DNA of 24,060 bases from Gemmatimonadota bacterium (GCA_016880225.1 JAEHDT010000266.1:1-24060); one strand, 5' to 3'. Counted from the first letter of the stretch, positions 1-7,091 are shown. Made by a program: numbers and translations. The notes: generated by a model not told the origin, from the sequence alone.

Positions 1-1
1 C

Positions 2-781
2 CGAGCCCCGAGCCCCTACTCACGAGCCCCCCTGCACAAGCTCGACCGCATCGGGCTGCAGCTGTACACGGTGCGCCACCAGATGGAGAAGGACTTCGAG
101 GGGACGATCGCGCGCGTCGCCGCGACCGGCTACCGCGAAGTCGAGTTCGCGGGCTACTTCGGCCGCAACCCGCGCGACGTGCGCGCCCTGCTGGACCACC
201 ACGGGCTCTCGGCGCCCTCGGCGCACGTGTCGCTCGCCCCCGACCAGTGGCGCGCGGCGCTCGAAGCCGCCCCGATCGTCGGGCACCGCTACCTCGTGAT
301 CGCGTGGATCCCCCCGGAAGAGCGCCGCACCCTCGACGACTACAAGCGTGCCGCGGAGCGCCTCACCCACGCCGCGGCGGACGCGCACGCCGCGGGGCTC
401 CGGTTCGCGTATCACAACCACGACTTCGAGTTTCAGCCGCTCGAAGGGCGGCTCCCGTACGACGTCCTTCTCGCTGGCACCGATCCGACGCTGGTCCAGC
501 TGGAAATGGACCTGTACTGGACCGTGAAGGGTGGACAGGATCCCCTGGCGTACTTCGCGCGCTGGCCGGGACGGTTCCCGATGGTGCACGTGAAGGACGG
601 CGGGCCCCCGCCGGAGCGCCGCATCGTGGACGTGGGCTCGGGAACGATCGACTTCAGGAGGATCTTCGCGCACGCCGACCAGGCGGGGATCAAACACTAC
701 TTCGTGGAGCACGACGAGCCGTCGGACCCGTTCGCGTCGATTCGCGCGAGCTACGGCTACTTGAAACGGCTGGAATTCTAA
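2..781 (+). CDS. Sugar phosphate isomerase/epimerase, TIM barrel (5' truncated by window edge)
   Basis: Xylose-isomerase-like TIM-barrel protein (AP_endonuc_2 fold), the family that isomerises or epimerises sugars and keto-sugars, usually with a divalent metal. The frame is open to the left edge and reads ...LDRIGLQLYTVRHQMEKD; a GTG at 71 lies inside this conserved first strand, so the true start and any signal peptide lie outside the window. 259 codons are visible. Likely metal and substrate residues sit in HNHDFEF, EMDLYWTVKGG, VHVKDGG and FVEHDEP, in the usual order along the barrel. The stop TAA overlaps the ATG of the next gene by one base (TAATG), so translational coupling is likely. 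It is the first visible member of a sugar-oxidation operon. The exact substrate cannot be told from sequence. Confidence 0.9.
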   Translation, partial: RAPSPYSRAPLHKLDRIGLQLYTVRHQMEKDFEGTIARVAATGYREVEFAGYFGRNPRDVRALLDHHGLSAPSAHVSLAPDQWRAALEAAPIVGHRYLVIAWIPPEERRTLDDYKRAAERLTHAAADAHAAGLRFAYHNHDFEFQPLEGRLPYDVLLAGTDPTLVQLEMDLYWTVKGGQDPLAYFARWPGRFPMVHVKDGGPPPERRIVDVGSGTIDFRRIFAHADQAGIKHYFVEHDEPSDPFASIRASYGYLKRLEF

Positions 782-1668
782 TGGTCACCCGCCGGCGGGT
801 GCTGGAGCTCCTTGGCGCAGCTGCGTTCGGTCCCCAGGCTAAGGCCTGGGCTCGGCCCGACGCTGCCCTGAAGGGCAGTGCTCGGTCGAGCGCGCCCTTG
901 AGGGTGGGACGGCTCAAGCAGTCCGTCTCCCGCTGGCCCTACCAGGCCATCCCGCTGCCGGCATTCTGCCGCGCGGCCGCGGCGATGGGGCTCGCGGGGA
1001 TCGACTTGCTCCAACCCGAGGACTGGGACCCGGTGCGCAAATCCGGCCTGGTCTGCTCCATGGGCTATCCCACCGCCCGCGGGGACTTCATCGCGACGGG
1101 GTTCAACAATCGGGCGAATCACGCGATGCTCCTGCGAGAGCTCGAGGAGACGATCCCGGCGGCCGCCCGCCACGGCGTTCCCAACGTGATCGCAATGTTC
1201 GGCAACCGCCGCGGCAGGAGCGACGGGGACGCCATCGACGCGTGCGTCGCCGGGCTCGGCGCCATCAAGGCGCTGGCCGAAGAGCAGCGAGTCACGATCT
1301 GCCTCGAGCTCTTGAACAGCAGGGTGGATCACGCGGACTATCAGGGCGACCGGACGGCGTTCGGCGTCGCCGTGGTGCAGGCCGTCGGCTCGCCACGCGT
1401 CAAGCTGCTGTACGACATCTACCACATGCAGATCATGGAAGGCGACATCATTCGCACGATCCGCGACAACCGGGAGTGGATCGGCCACTTCCACACGGGG
1501 GGCGTGCCCGGGCGCCACGAGCTGGATGGCACGCAGGAGCTGAACTGGCGCGCGGTCGCCACCGCCATCGCCGACACCGGCTTCACCGGCTTCCTGGCGC
1601 ACGAGTTCGTCCCGACCCGCGATCCGCTCACGTCGCTCCGCGAGGCGGTCGCCACGTGCAACGTCTAA
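781..1668 (+). CDS. Hydroxypyruvate isomerase-like TIM-barrel protein with Tat-type leader
   Basis: 295 aa, second sugar isomerase/epimerase-like TIM barrel. The reading frame is open far upstream inside the previous gene, but ATG 781 is chosen because it overlaps the preceding stop and opens a twin-arginine-like leader (MVTRRRVLELLGAAAFG). Conserved barrel segments follow: GRLKQSVSRW, CLELLNSRVDH (metal Glu), LLYDIYHMQIMEGD (Asp/His), IGHFHTGG and FLAHEFVP (C-terminal Glu), the pattern of Hyi-like proteins. Between leader and barrel, roughly residues 18-33, the protein carries an odd Ala/Arg/Ser-rich stretch encoded by two back-to-back palindromes (833-878), probably an inserted repeat. If exported, it would act on a sugar derivative made in the periplasm by the neighbouring dehydrogenase. 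The substrate is unknown; true hydroxypyruvate isomerase activity is not implied. Confidence 0.88.
   Translation: MVTRRRVLELLGAAAFGPQAKAWARPDAALKGSARSSAPLRVGRLKQSVSRWPYQAIPLPAFCRAAAAMGLAGIDLLQPEDWDPVRKSGLVCSMGYPTARGDFIATGFNNRANHAMLLRELEETIPAAARHGVPNVIAMFGNRRGRSDGDAIDACVAGLGAIKALAEEQRVTICLELLNSRVDHADYQGDRTAFGVAVVQAVGSPRVKLLYDIYHMQIMEGDIIRTIRDNREWIGHFHTGGVPGRHELDGTQELNWRAVATAIADTGFTGFLAHEFVPTRDPLTSLREAVATCNV
833..878. repeat. Two adjacent palindromes (REP-like) inside the coding sequence
   Basis: CCCAGGC (833-839) pairs perfectly with GCCTGGG (844-850) around TAAG. Thirteen bases later CTGCCC (863-868) pairs with GGGCAG (873-878) around TGAA, and one further T-A pair can close (869/872). GCTCGG occurs just after the first palindrome (849-854) and again just after the second (880-885). 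The block encodes a low-complexity linker between the Tat leader and the conserved barrel, so it looks inserted in frame rather than ancestral. No second copy was noticed in this window. Confidence 0.55.
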
Positions 1669-1684
1669 CGAGACAGGTGCGAGC

Positions 1685-3361
1685 TTGATCTACGACGTGT
1701 GCATCGTCGGCTCCGGCGCCGGCGGCGGGATGGCGGCCCATGCGCTCACGCGCGCCGGCGCCAACGTGATCCTGCTCGAGGCCGGCCAGCCGTGGGACAA
1801 CGCGAAGGACTCGGCGATGCTCACCTGGCCGTACGAGTCGCCGCGCCGGGGCAAGTCAACGGTCGAGCGGCCGTTCGGCGAGTTCGACGCCTGCATCGGC
1901 GGCTGGGAGCTCCCCGGGGAACCCTACACCCGGGCGCCCGGGACCGAGTTCAGCTGGTGGCGCGCGCGCATGGTAGGCGGCCGCACCAACCACTGGGGCC
2001 GCATCTCCCTGCGGTTCGGGCCCTACGACTTCAAGCGCCGGAGCCGGGATGGGTTGGGGGACGACTGGCCGATCGGCTACGACGATGTCGCGCCGTTCTA
2101 CGACAAGGTCGACCGCCTGATCGGCGTCTTCGGCTCGAACGAGCATCTCCCGAACGAGCCGAACGGCATCTTCCTGCCCCCGCCCCGCCCGCGCTGCCAC
2201 GAGCTGCTCGTGAAGCGGGCCGCCGACAAGCTGGGGGTGACCTGCATCCCGGCGCGGCTTTCCATCCTCACGCGGCCCTTGAACGGCCGGGCGGCGTGCC
2301 ACTTTTGCGGCCAGTGCAACCGCGGCTGCCGCGTGAACGCGAACTTCACGGCGACCAACGTGCTGATCGTCCCTGCCCTCGCCACGGGGAGGCTCACGCT
2401 CCTCACCAACGCCATGGCGCGTGAAGTCACGGTGGACAAGACGGGCCGCGCGACCGGCGTCGCGTACGTCGACAAGACGGCGGGCGACGATCGCCACGTG
2501 CAGGCAAAGGTGGTCGTGCTCGCCGCGAGCGCCCTCGAGACCGCCCGGCTGCTCCTCAACTCCAGGTCGTCGCGCTTCCCCGACGGGCTCGCGAACTCGA
2601 GCGGCACCGTCGGGAAGTACATCACCGACACGACCGGTACCGACGTCACCGGGTTCATCCCGAGGATGACGGACCACGTGCCGCACAACCACGACGGCGT
2701 GGGGGGCATGCATCTCTACATGCCGTGGTGGCTCGACAACGCGAAGCTGGACTTCCCGCGCGGCTATCACATCGAGGTGTGGGGCGGCACTCAGGTGCCG
2801 TCGTACGGCTTCCTCGCCGGGATTCACCGCTACCCCGGGGGCGGCGGCTACGGCAAGCAGCTCAAGGACGACTACCGCCGCTACTACGGCGCCACGATCG
2901 GCCTTTCGGGCCGGGGCGAGATGATCCCCAACGACGACACCTACTGCGAAATCGACCCGCACACCGTGGACCGCTGGGGCATCCCGGTACTGCGGTTCCA
3001 CTGGAAGTGGTCGGACCACGAGTACAACCAGGTGAAGCACATGCAACAGACGTTCCGCGCGCTCATCGCCGAGATGGGCGGGGAGGCGTTCTCCCCGATG
3101 CCCGGTCCGGAGCGCGGCTACGGCATCGCGGCGGGGGGCGTCATCATCCACGAGCTGGGCGGCGCGCGCATGGGCGACGATCCCAAGACCTCGGTGACGA
3201 ACCGCTGGTGCCAGGCGCACGACTGCAAGAACCTGTTCGTCGCCGACGGCGGGCCGTTCGTGTCGCAGGCCGACAAGAACCCGACGTGGACCATCCTCGC
3301 GCTCTCCCTGCGGACGAGCGCGTACATCGCGGACCAGATGAAGAACGGGGCGCTGGGATGA
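1685..3361 (+). CDS. GMC-family FAD-dependent sugar dehydrogenase, large subunit
   Basis: 558 aa glucose-methanol-choline oxidoreductase, similar to large subunits of bacterial FAD-dependent gluconate/glucose/glycoside dehydrogenases. The N-terminal FAD site is VGSGAGGG (residues 8-15), followed by LLEAG at the end of the second strand and MVGGRTNHWG near 96-105. The C-terminal GMC domain has HELGGARMG (489-497) and NPTWTI (532-537). A cysteine cluster C205-x2-C208-x2-C211-x3-C215 sits where FAD-dependent glucose dehydrogenases of the Burkholderia type carry a 3Fe-4S cluster; that comparison is from memory. Start TTG 1685 is the only reasonable start between the upstream stop and the FAD motif. 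There is no signal peptide; export would rely on the Tat leader of the small subunit, whose ATG overlaps this stop (ATGA). No cytochrome subunit is visible. Confidence 0.92.
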   Translation: MIYDVCIVGSGAGGGMAAHALTRAGANVILLEAGQPWDNAKDSAMLTWPYESPRRGKSTVERPFGEFDACIGGWELPGEPYTRAPGTEFSWWRARMVGGRTNHWGRISLRFGPYDFKRRSRDGLGDDWPIGYDDVAPFYDKVDRLIGVFGSNEHLPNEPNGIFLPPPRPRCHELLVKRAADKLGVTCIPARLSILTRPLNGRAACHFCGQCNRGCRVNANFTATNVLIVPALATGRLTLLTNAMAREVTVDKTGRATGVAYVDKTAGDDRHVQAKVVVLAASALETARLLLNSRSSRFPDGLANSSGTVGKYITDTTGTDVTGFIPRMTDHVPHNHDGVGGMHLYMPWWLDNAKLDFPRGYHIEVWGGTQVPSYGFLAGIHRYPGGGGYGKQLKDDYRRYYGATIGLSGRGEMIPNDDTYCEIDPHTVDRWGIPVLRFHWKWSDHEYNQVKHMQQTFRALIAEMGGEAFSPMPGPERGYGIAAGGVIIHELGGARMGDDPKTSVTNRWCQAHDCKNLFVADGGPFVSQADKNPTWTILALSLRTSAYIADQMKNGALG

Positions 3362-3948
3362 AGCGACGCGACGCGTTTCATCTCCTGGCGGTGGCGCCGC
3401 TCGCAACCGCCTTTCGCTGGGCGCCGGAGTCGGTGCGCGAGGCGTCCGCCCTGGCGCGCGAGGCCCTGGCGCGCGGCGCGACTTACGAACCGAAGCACTT
3501 CACGGCGCGCGAGTGGGACACCGTGCGCGTGCTCGTGGACCTGATCATCCCGAAGGACGAGCGCTCCGGCAGCGCGACGGATGCCGGCGTCCCGGAGTTC
3601 ATGGATTTCATGCTCGGCGACGACCCTACTCTCGAGACGCCGATCCGGGGTGGGCTCGCCTGGCTCGACCACCAGTGCGACGACCGTTGGGGGAAGACGT
3701 TCCTCGCGTCCGGCGACGCCGAACGAATGGCGGTGCTGGACGACATCGCCTGGCCCAAGAAAGCGAAGCGTGAGCACGCGGCCGGGGTGGCCTTCTTCAA
3801 CAGCTTCCGCGATCTCACCGCGTCGGGCTTCTTCTCGAGCAAACTCGGCGTGCAGGATCTGCGCTACATCGGCAACGCAGTCGTCCTCGAGTGGAAGGGC
3901 TGTCCCGCCGAGGCGCTCGCCAAGCTCGGCGTGCGCTACGAAGAGTGA
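3358..3948 (+). CDS. Gluconate 2-dehydrogenase subunit 3 family protein (small subunit, Tat leader)
   Basis: 196 aa. It begins MKRRDAFHLLAVAPLATAF, a short Tat-like leader, followed by a helical domain with FTAREWDTVRVLVDLIIP and DAGVPEFMDFML, typical of the gluconate_2-dh3 family. Members are small partners that escort the folded GMC subunit through the Tat pathway and stabilise it in the periplasm. The ATG overlaps the stop of the GMC gene by four bases, as expected for subunits made in equal amounts. A start further upstream in this open frame would run through the GMC gene and is rejected. The catalytic activity resides in the GMC partner. Confidence 0.9.
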   Translation: MKRRDAFHLLAVAPLATAFRWAPESVREASALAREALARGATYEPKHFTAREWDTVRVLVDLIIPKDERSGSATDAGVPEFMDFMLGDDPTLETPIRGGLAWLDHQCDDRWGKTFLASGDAERMAVLDDIAWPKKAKREHAAGVAFFNSFRDLTASGFFSSKLGVQDLRYIGNAVVLEWKGCPAEALAKLGVRYEE

Positions 3949-3969
3949 CCGAAAAACGCCAACGCACAC

Positions 3970-3975
3970 AGGAGA
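3970..3975 (+). promoter_or_regulatory. Ribosome binding site for the Gfo/Idh/MocA gene
   Basis: AGGAGA lies 10 bases before GTG 3986. It decides the start, because the same frame is open for about 400 bases upstream, inside the previous gene. Confidence 0.75.
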
Positions 3976-3985
3976 TACGGGAAAC

Positions 3986-5230
3986 GTGACGGCCACGAAG
4001 CGCCTCGGAGTCGGATTCATCGGCAGCGGGTTCAACGCCCGCTTCCACCTGCAGGCCTTCCAGACCGTGCGCGATGCGGACGTGCTCGGCGTGTGGAGCC
4101 CCACCGCGAAGCGCGCGGAGGACGCAGCCGCGCTCGCTCGCCGCCTCGAGCTCGGGCCCGCCAAGCCGTACCGGTCCATCGCCGAGATGGTCGCCGATCC
4201 AGCCATCGACGCGATCTGGCTGTGCGGGCGCAACGACGCGCGCATCGAGAACGTGGAGGAGATCGTCGACGCCGTCACACGCGGCAGGGGCGCGCTCAAG
4301 GGGATCGCGGCCGAGAAGCCGCTGGCGCGCAACCTGGCCGAAGCGAGGCGGGTCGCCGAGATCGTGAAACAGGCCGGGATCCCCCATGGCTACCTGGAGA
4401 ATCAGGTCTTCGCCCCCGCAGTGGCGCAGGGACGCGCGATCATCTGGGCGCGGGGCGCGTCGCTGACGGGGCGCCCGTATCTGGCCCGGGCGGCCGAGGA
4501 GCACAGCGGACCCCACATGCCGTGGTTCTGGCAGGGCAAGCTGCAGGGCGGCGGCGTGCTGAACGACATGATGTGCCACTCATCCCTCGTGATCCGGCAC
4601 CTGCTCACGAAGCCGGGCGCGCCGCTCTCGTCGGTACGCCCGGTGCGAGTGACGGGGCACATCGCGAGCCTCAAGTGGACCCGGCCCCACTACGCGAAGC
4701 GCTTGCAGCAGGCGATGGGCAAGGACGTCGACTACACGAAGGCGCCGTCGGAGGACTTCGCGAGCCTCGCCGTCGAGTTCGAAACGGACGACGGCCTCAC
4801 CGTGTTCGGCGAGGCGACCACGTCCTGGAGCTTCGTCGGGGCCGGCCTGCGCCTCTCGGCCGAGCTGCTCGGCCCCGAATACTCGATGTCGTGGAACACG
4901 CTCGACAGCCCCTTGAAGCTGTTCTTCAGCCGCGAGGTGCAGGGGAAGGCGGGTGAGGATCTGGTGGAGAAGCAGAACGCAGAGATCGGCCTCATGCCTG
5001 TGGTCACGGGCGAGGCGGGAGTGTACGGCTACGAAGCCGAGGATCGGCACTTCGTGCGCGTCTTTCTCGGCCGCGAGCCGCCGCAGCTCACGTTCGACGA
5101 CGGCGTCGAGGTGGTGAGAGTCCTGATGACCGCCTACATGAGCGCGGAGCAGGGCAAGACGCTCACGTATCCCCCGGCGGGCCTCGAGAAGTTCGTGCCG
5201 GCGGTCGCGAAGGGAACCTGGAAACCGTGA
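3986..5230 (+). CDS. Gfo/Idh/MocA-family oxidoreductase
   Basis: 414 aa NAD(P)-dependent sugar or cyclitol oxidoreductase. The N-terminal Rossmann fold opens with GFIGSGFNARFH (residues 10-21). AEKPLARN contains the family EKP signature (E110-K111-P112), whose lysine takes part in catalysis. GGGVLNDMMCHS holds the downstream D194-x3-H198 pair that is the usual substrate-side Asp/His of this family. The C-terminal half is the dimerisation and substrate domain. No signal peptide is seen, so it is probably cytoplasmic. GTG 3986 is chosen for its AGGAGA site. It lies 37 bases after the small-subunit gene in the same operon; such enzymes often oxidise or reduce C3 of hexosides, consistent with keto-sugar processing here. 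The substrate is not determinable. Confidence 0.9.
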   Translation: MTATKRLGVGFIGSGFNARFHLQAFQTVRDADVLGVWSPTAKRAEDAAALARRLELGPAKPYRSIAEMVADPAIDAIWLCGRNDARIENVEEIVDAVTRGRGALKGIAAEKPLARNLAEARRVAEIVKQAGIPHGYLENQVFAPAVAQGRAIIWARGASLTGRPYLARAAEEHSGPHMPWFWQGKLQGGGVLNDMMCHSSLVIRHLLTKPGAPLSSVRPVRVTGHIASLKWTRPHYAKRLQQAMGKDVDYTKAPSEDFASLAVEFETDDGLTVFGEATTSWSFVGAGLRLSAELLGPEYSMSWNTLDSPLKLFFSREVQGKAGEDLVEKQNAEIGLMPVVTGEAGVYGYEAEDRHFVRVFLGREPPQLTFDDGVEVVRVLMTAYMSAEQGKTLTYPPAGLEKFVPAVAKGTWKP

Positions 5231-5289
5231 GCGCCGGGCGCTCCCCTAACGTCTGCCGGCCCCTGCGCGTAGCTTGTGTGACCCGTTCC

Positions 5290-5294
5290 GGAGG
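5290..5294 (+). promoter_or_regulatory. Ribosome binding site deciding the seleno-peroxiredoxin start
   Basis: GGAGG lies 9 bases before ATG 5304, which opens a clean signal peptide. This argues against an in-frame GTG at 5274. Confidence 0.75.
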
Positions 5295-5303
5295 ACACGC
5301 CCC

Positions 5304-5891
5304 ATGACCCGCTTGCGAGCCATGCTCACCGCGCCGATCCTGGCCGCCCTCGCACCGGCGCCGGCCGCCGCCCAGCAACCGGCCGCGCCCGCTCCGGCGC
5401 TCGCCGCGGGAGCGGTGGCGCCCGACTTCGCCTTGCCGGGCGCGACCCGCTACGGCGTGCTCAAGGCGCCGATCCACCTGAGCGATTTCAAGGGGAAAAC
5501 AGTCGTGCTCGCCTTCTTCTATAAGGCGCGCACCAAAGGGTGAACGATCCAAATGCATGCGTACCGTGATCAGTACGCACAGCTGTTTCACGATGGGCGC
5601 GGCGTGGTGCTCATCGGCATCAGCGTGGACAACGTGGATACCCTCGCGGCGTGGTCCAGGGACGACGAGTTCCCCTTCCTGTTCGCGAGCGATACGGGGG
5701 GCGTGATCGGCAAGGCGTACGGCGCCCACAACCCGAAGTACGCAATGGACGTCCGCAACCTGTTCGTGGTGGGGCCGGACGGCAGGATCGCCTACACCAT
5801 GGCGCCGTTCCGGGAGATCGACCCGCAGTCCTACAAGGATCTTGCGGCGGCGATCGATCGCGTCACCCCCAAGCCGGCCGAGGGAGAGTAG
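5304..5891 (+). CDS. Exported peroxiredoxin, predicted selenoprotein with in-frame UGA (Sec80)
   Basis: Read through one TGA (5541-5543) this is a 195-aa AhpC/TSA-type peroxiredoxin. Residues 1 to about 24 (MTRLRAMLTAPILAALAPAPAAAQ) form a signal peptide, so the protein is periplasmic or lipid-side. APDFALPG and LSDFKGKTVVLAFFY are typical early thioredoxin-fold strands. The active site reads KARTKG-U-TIQMHAYRD, where peroxiredoxins have TxxC: Thr77 is three residues before the TGA, and the downstream half (GVVLIGISVDNVD, FPFLFASD, LFVVGPDGRIA) continues in the same frame with normal codon use. No cysteine occurs anywhere in the protein, so Sec would be its only redox residue (a 1-Sec enzyme). 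The canonical Pro before the motif is Tyr. A SECIS-like hairpin follows at 5551-5588. The alternative is a Cys-to-stop pseudogene or two fragments (5304-5543 and 5553-5891); an intact downstream frame argues against it. Confidence 0.82.
5551..5588 (+). promoter_or_regulatory. Candidate bacterial SECIS element
   Basis: TGCGTAC (5558-5564) pairs perfectly with GTACGCA (5573-5579) around the 8-base loop CGTGATCA. Below it, with small internal loops, GC (5555-5556) can pair with GC (5582-5583) and AAA (5551-5553) with TTT (5586-5588). The apical loop starts 21 bases after the TGA, and its second base is G followed by U, matching the general geometry known for bacterial SECIS elements. It lies within the coding sequence, as bacterial SECIS elements do. 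The folding was done by eye. Confidence 0.68.
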
Positions 5892-5904
5892 CGACCTACT
5901 TCCC
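5882..5904. terminator. Hairpin spanning both convergent stop codons
   Basis: GGGAGAGTAG (5882-5891) pairs with CTACTTCCC (5896-5904) around CGAC, with one bulged G, giving 9 base pairs. The TAG stops of both the peroxiredoxin (+) and the thioredoxin (-) are part of the stem. There is no T tract, so it is a possible bidirectional barrier rather than a clear intrinsic terminator. Confidence 0.4.
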
Positions 5905-6390
5905 GGCGACGCGCTCGAGCACGGCCGTGAGGTCCTGCTCGGCGCCGGCGCCGGTATAGGCGACCTTCCCGCTCCGGTCGAGCACCACGATGTACGACGT
6001 CGTCGGCGCCTGATACGCGCGCACGGCCGCACCGTTCGCGTCGAACAACACTGGGAACGGCAACGGGTGGTCCGCCAGATGGCGCCTGATCGAGGCGGGC
6101 GTTTCGTTCACGCCGACCCCGACCGCCACGAACTGCACCGTGCCGCCCCAGCGGGCATGCGCCGCCTTGAGCGAGGGCTCGAGCGCCCTGCACAGCGGGC
6201 ACCACGTGGCCCAGAACTCGAGCATCACGGGCTGCTTGCCGACGTAGCGGCCGAGGTCAACGGGCTTGCCGTCGAGGTCCTGCACCGCGACGGCGGGCGC
6301 CGTGGCTCCCACCGCCAGGCCGATGTCCTGCGCGGCGAGCGCCACCGGCAGCGTCAACACGGTCGCGAGTGCCAGTCGGTATCTCGTCAC
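5896..6390 (-). CDS. Exported TlpA/ResA-like thioredoxin-fold protein
   Basis: 164 aa. The leader RYRLALATVLTLPVALAAQ is a signal peptide, followed by the redoxin fold: VGATAPAVAVQDLDGKPVDL, then VMLEFWATWCPLCRALEP with the redox pair C64-P-L-C67, then QFVAVGVGVNE, FPVLFDANG, the cis-Pro region APTTSYIVVLD and GKVAYTGAG. This is the TlpA/ResA class of periplasmic thiol-disulfide reductases. GTG at 6390 overlaps the stop of the CcdA-like gene by four bases (GTGA), so the two are translationally coupled and probably work together, electrons passing from the membrane protein to C64/C67. It converges with the seleno-peroxiredoxin, four bases separating the stops, which suggests it may reduce that enzyme. 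This partnership is inference. Confidence 0.88.
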   Translation of the reverse strand: MTRYRLALATVLTLPVALAAQDIGLAVGATAPAVAVQDLDGKPVDLGRYVGKQPVMLEFWATWCPLCRALEPSLKAAHARWGGTVQFVAVGVGVNETPASIRRHLADHPLPFPVLFDANGAAVRAYQAPTTSYIVVLDRSGKVAYTGAGAEQDLTAVLERVAGK

Positions 6391-7088
6391 AGCACCTGTC
6401 CCATCTGAATGAAGTAGTACTCCGCCATGCCGAGCAGCACCACGCCGGCCAGCTTCTTCACCCACACCATCCAGCTGCCGGCCCGGGGCAGCGCCGCCAG
6501 GCTTCCCGAGAACAACCCCACGACCACGAGCAGGGCGGTCATCCCGAGCGAGAATACGAACAAGTACACGAAGCCGAGCAATCCGCTCCGCGTGGTCGCG
6601 ACCCAGGTGAGGACCGCGGCGAACGCCGGCGCGCCACACGGTGCCGCCACGATGCCGGAGGTGGCGCCCAGAAGGAAGACCGCCGGATACGAGCCACCCC
6701 CCAGTCCCCCCGCCCACCGCATGAGGCGCTGCGGCGCCGAAATGGGGATCACGTCCAGCATGGCAAGGCCAAAGACCAGCAGCAGGTTCCCGATCGCGAA
6801 CCGCGCCCATGGGTTCGCGCTCACGGTGCCGAACAACGTCCCACTGAGGCCGGCGAGGAGACCGAGGATGGCGTAGAACAGGGCGAGCCCGGTCGCGTAG
6901 GCGAGCGTGAGGCGCGCGGTGCGGGCGCGGGACGCTCCGCCGGCGCTCGCGCCGGAGAGTATACCCGCCGTGATGGGGATCATCGGGTAGATGCAGGGCG
7001 TGAGGCTCGTCACCACGCCGGCACCGAACAGCGTGATGACGGCGATCAGCGGATGCTCGGCGAGCGTGCCGGCCAGTCCGTCGACCAC
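6387..7088 (-). CDS. CcdA/DsbD-like membrane thiol-disulfide interchange protein
   Basis: 233 aa, strongly hydrophobic, with about six membrane segments. It corresponds to the transmembrane electron-transfer domain of DsbD/CcdA, which carries electrons from cytoplasmic thioredoxin to periplasmic thiol proteins. The two conserved cysteines are visible: C32 in TSLTPCIYPMIPIT and C151 in GIVAAPCGAPAFAAVL, each followed by Pro-rich turns as in DsbD. It has no fused thioredoxin domain; that role is taken by the downstream TlpA-like gene. The start is GTG 7088, three bases after the permease gene stop, with no better alternative seen. The gene is part of a long minus-strand run that includes transport and sugar genes. 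Confidence 0.9.
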   Translation of the reverse strand: MVDGLAGTLAEHPLIAVITLFGAGVVTSLTPCIYPMIPITAGILSGASAGGASRARTARLTLAYATGLALFYAILGLLAGLSGTLFGTVSANPWARFAIGNLLLVFGLAMLDVIPISAPQRLMRWAGGLGGGSYPAVFLLGATSGIVAAPCGAPAFAAVLTWVATTRSGLLGFVYLFVFSLGMTALLVVVGLFSGSLAALPRAGSWMVWVKKLAGVVLLGMAEYYFIQMGQVL

Positions 7089-7091
7089 GCG

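Noticed and set aside
247..780. An N-terminal extension of the second TIM barrel from 247.
   Set aside because: It lies in a shifted phase of the first isomerase and is Arg/Pro-rich noise; ATG 781 opens a Tat leader.
5229..5243. Hairpin GAGCGC-CGG-GCGCTC at the end of the Gfo/Idh/MocA gene as a terminator.
   Set aside because: The stem is only six pairs, overlaps the stop and has no T run; such short GC palindromes are common in this sequence.
5274..5303. Earlier GTG start at 5274 for the peroxiredoxin.
   Set aside because: ATG 5304 has GGAGG 9 bases upstream and starts a clean signal peptide; the extension would put charged residues and a cysteine in front of it.
5304..5543. Reading the peroxiredoxin as a pseudogene or as two separate small proteins (a second start at 5553).
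   Set aside because: The frame is intact on both sides of the TGA, the TGA is exactly at the active-site residue, a hairpin follows at the right distance, and the second fragment alone would lack the catalytic residue. Pseudogene status is not fully excluded.
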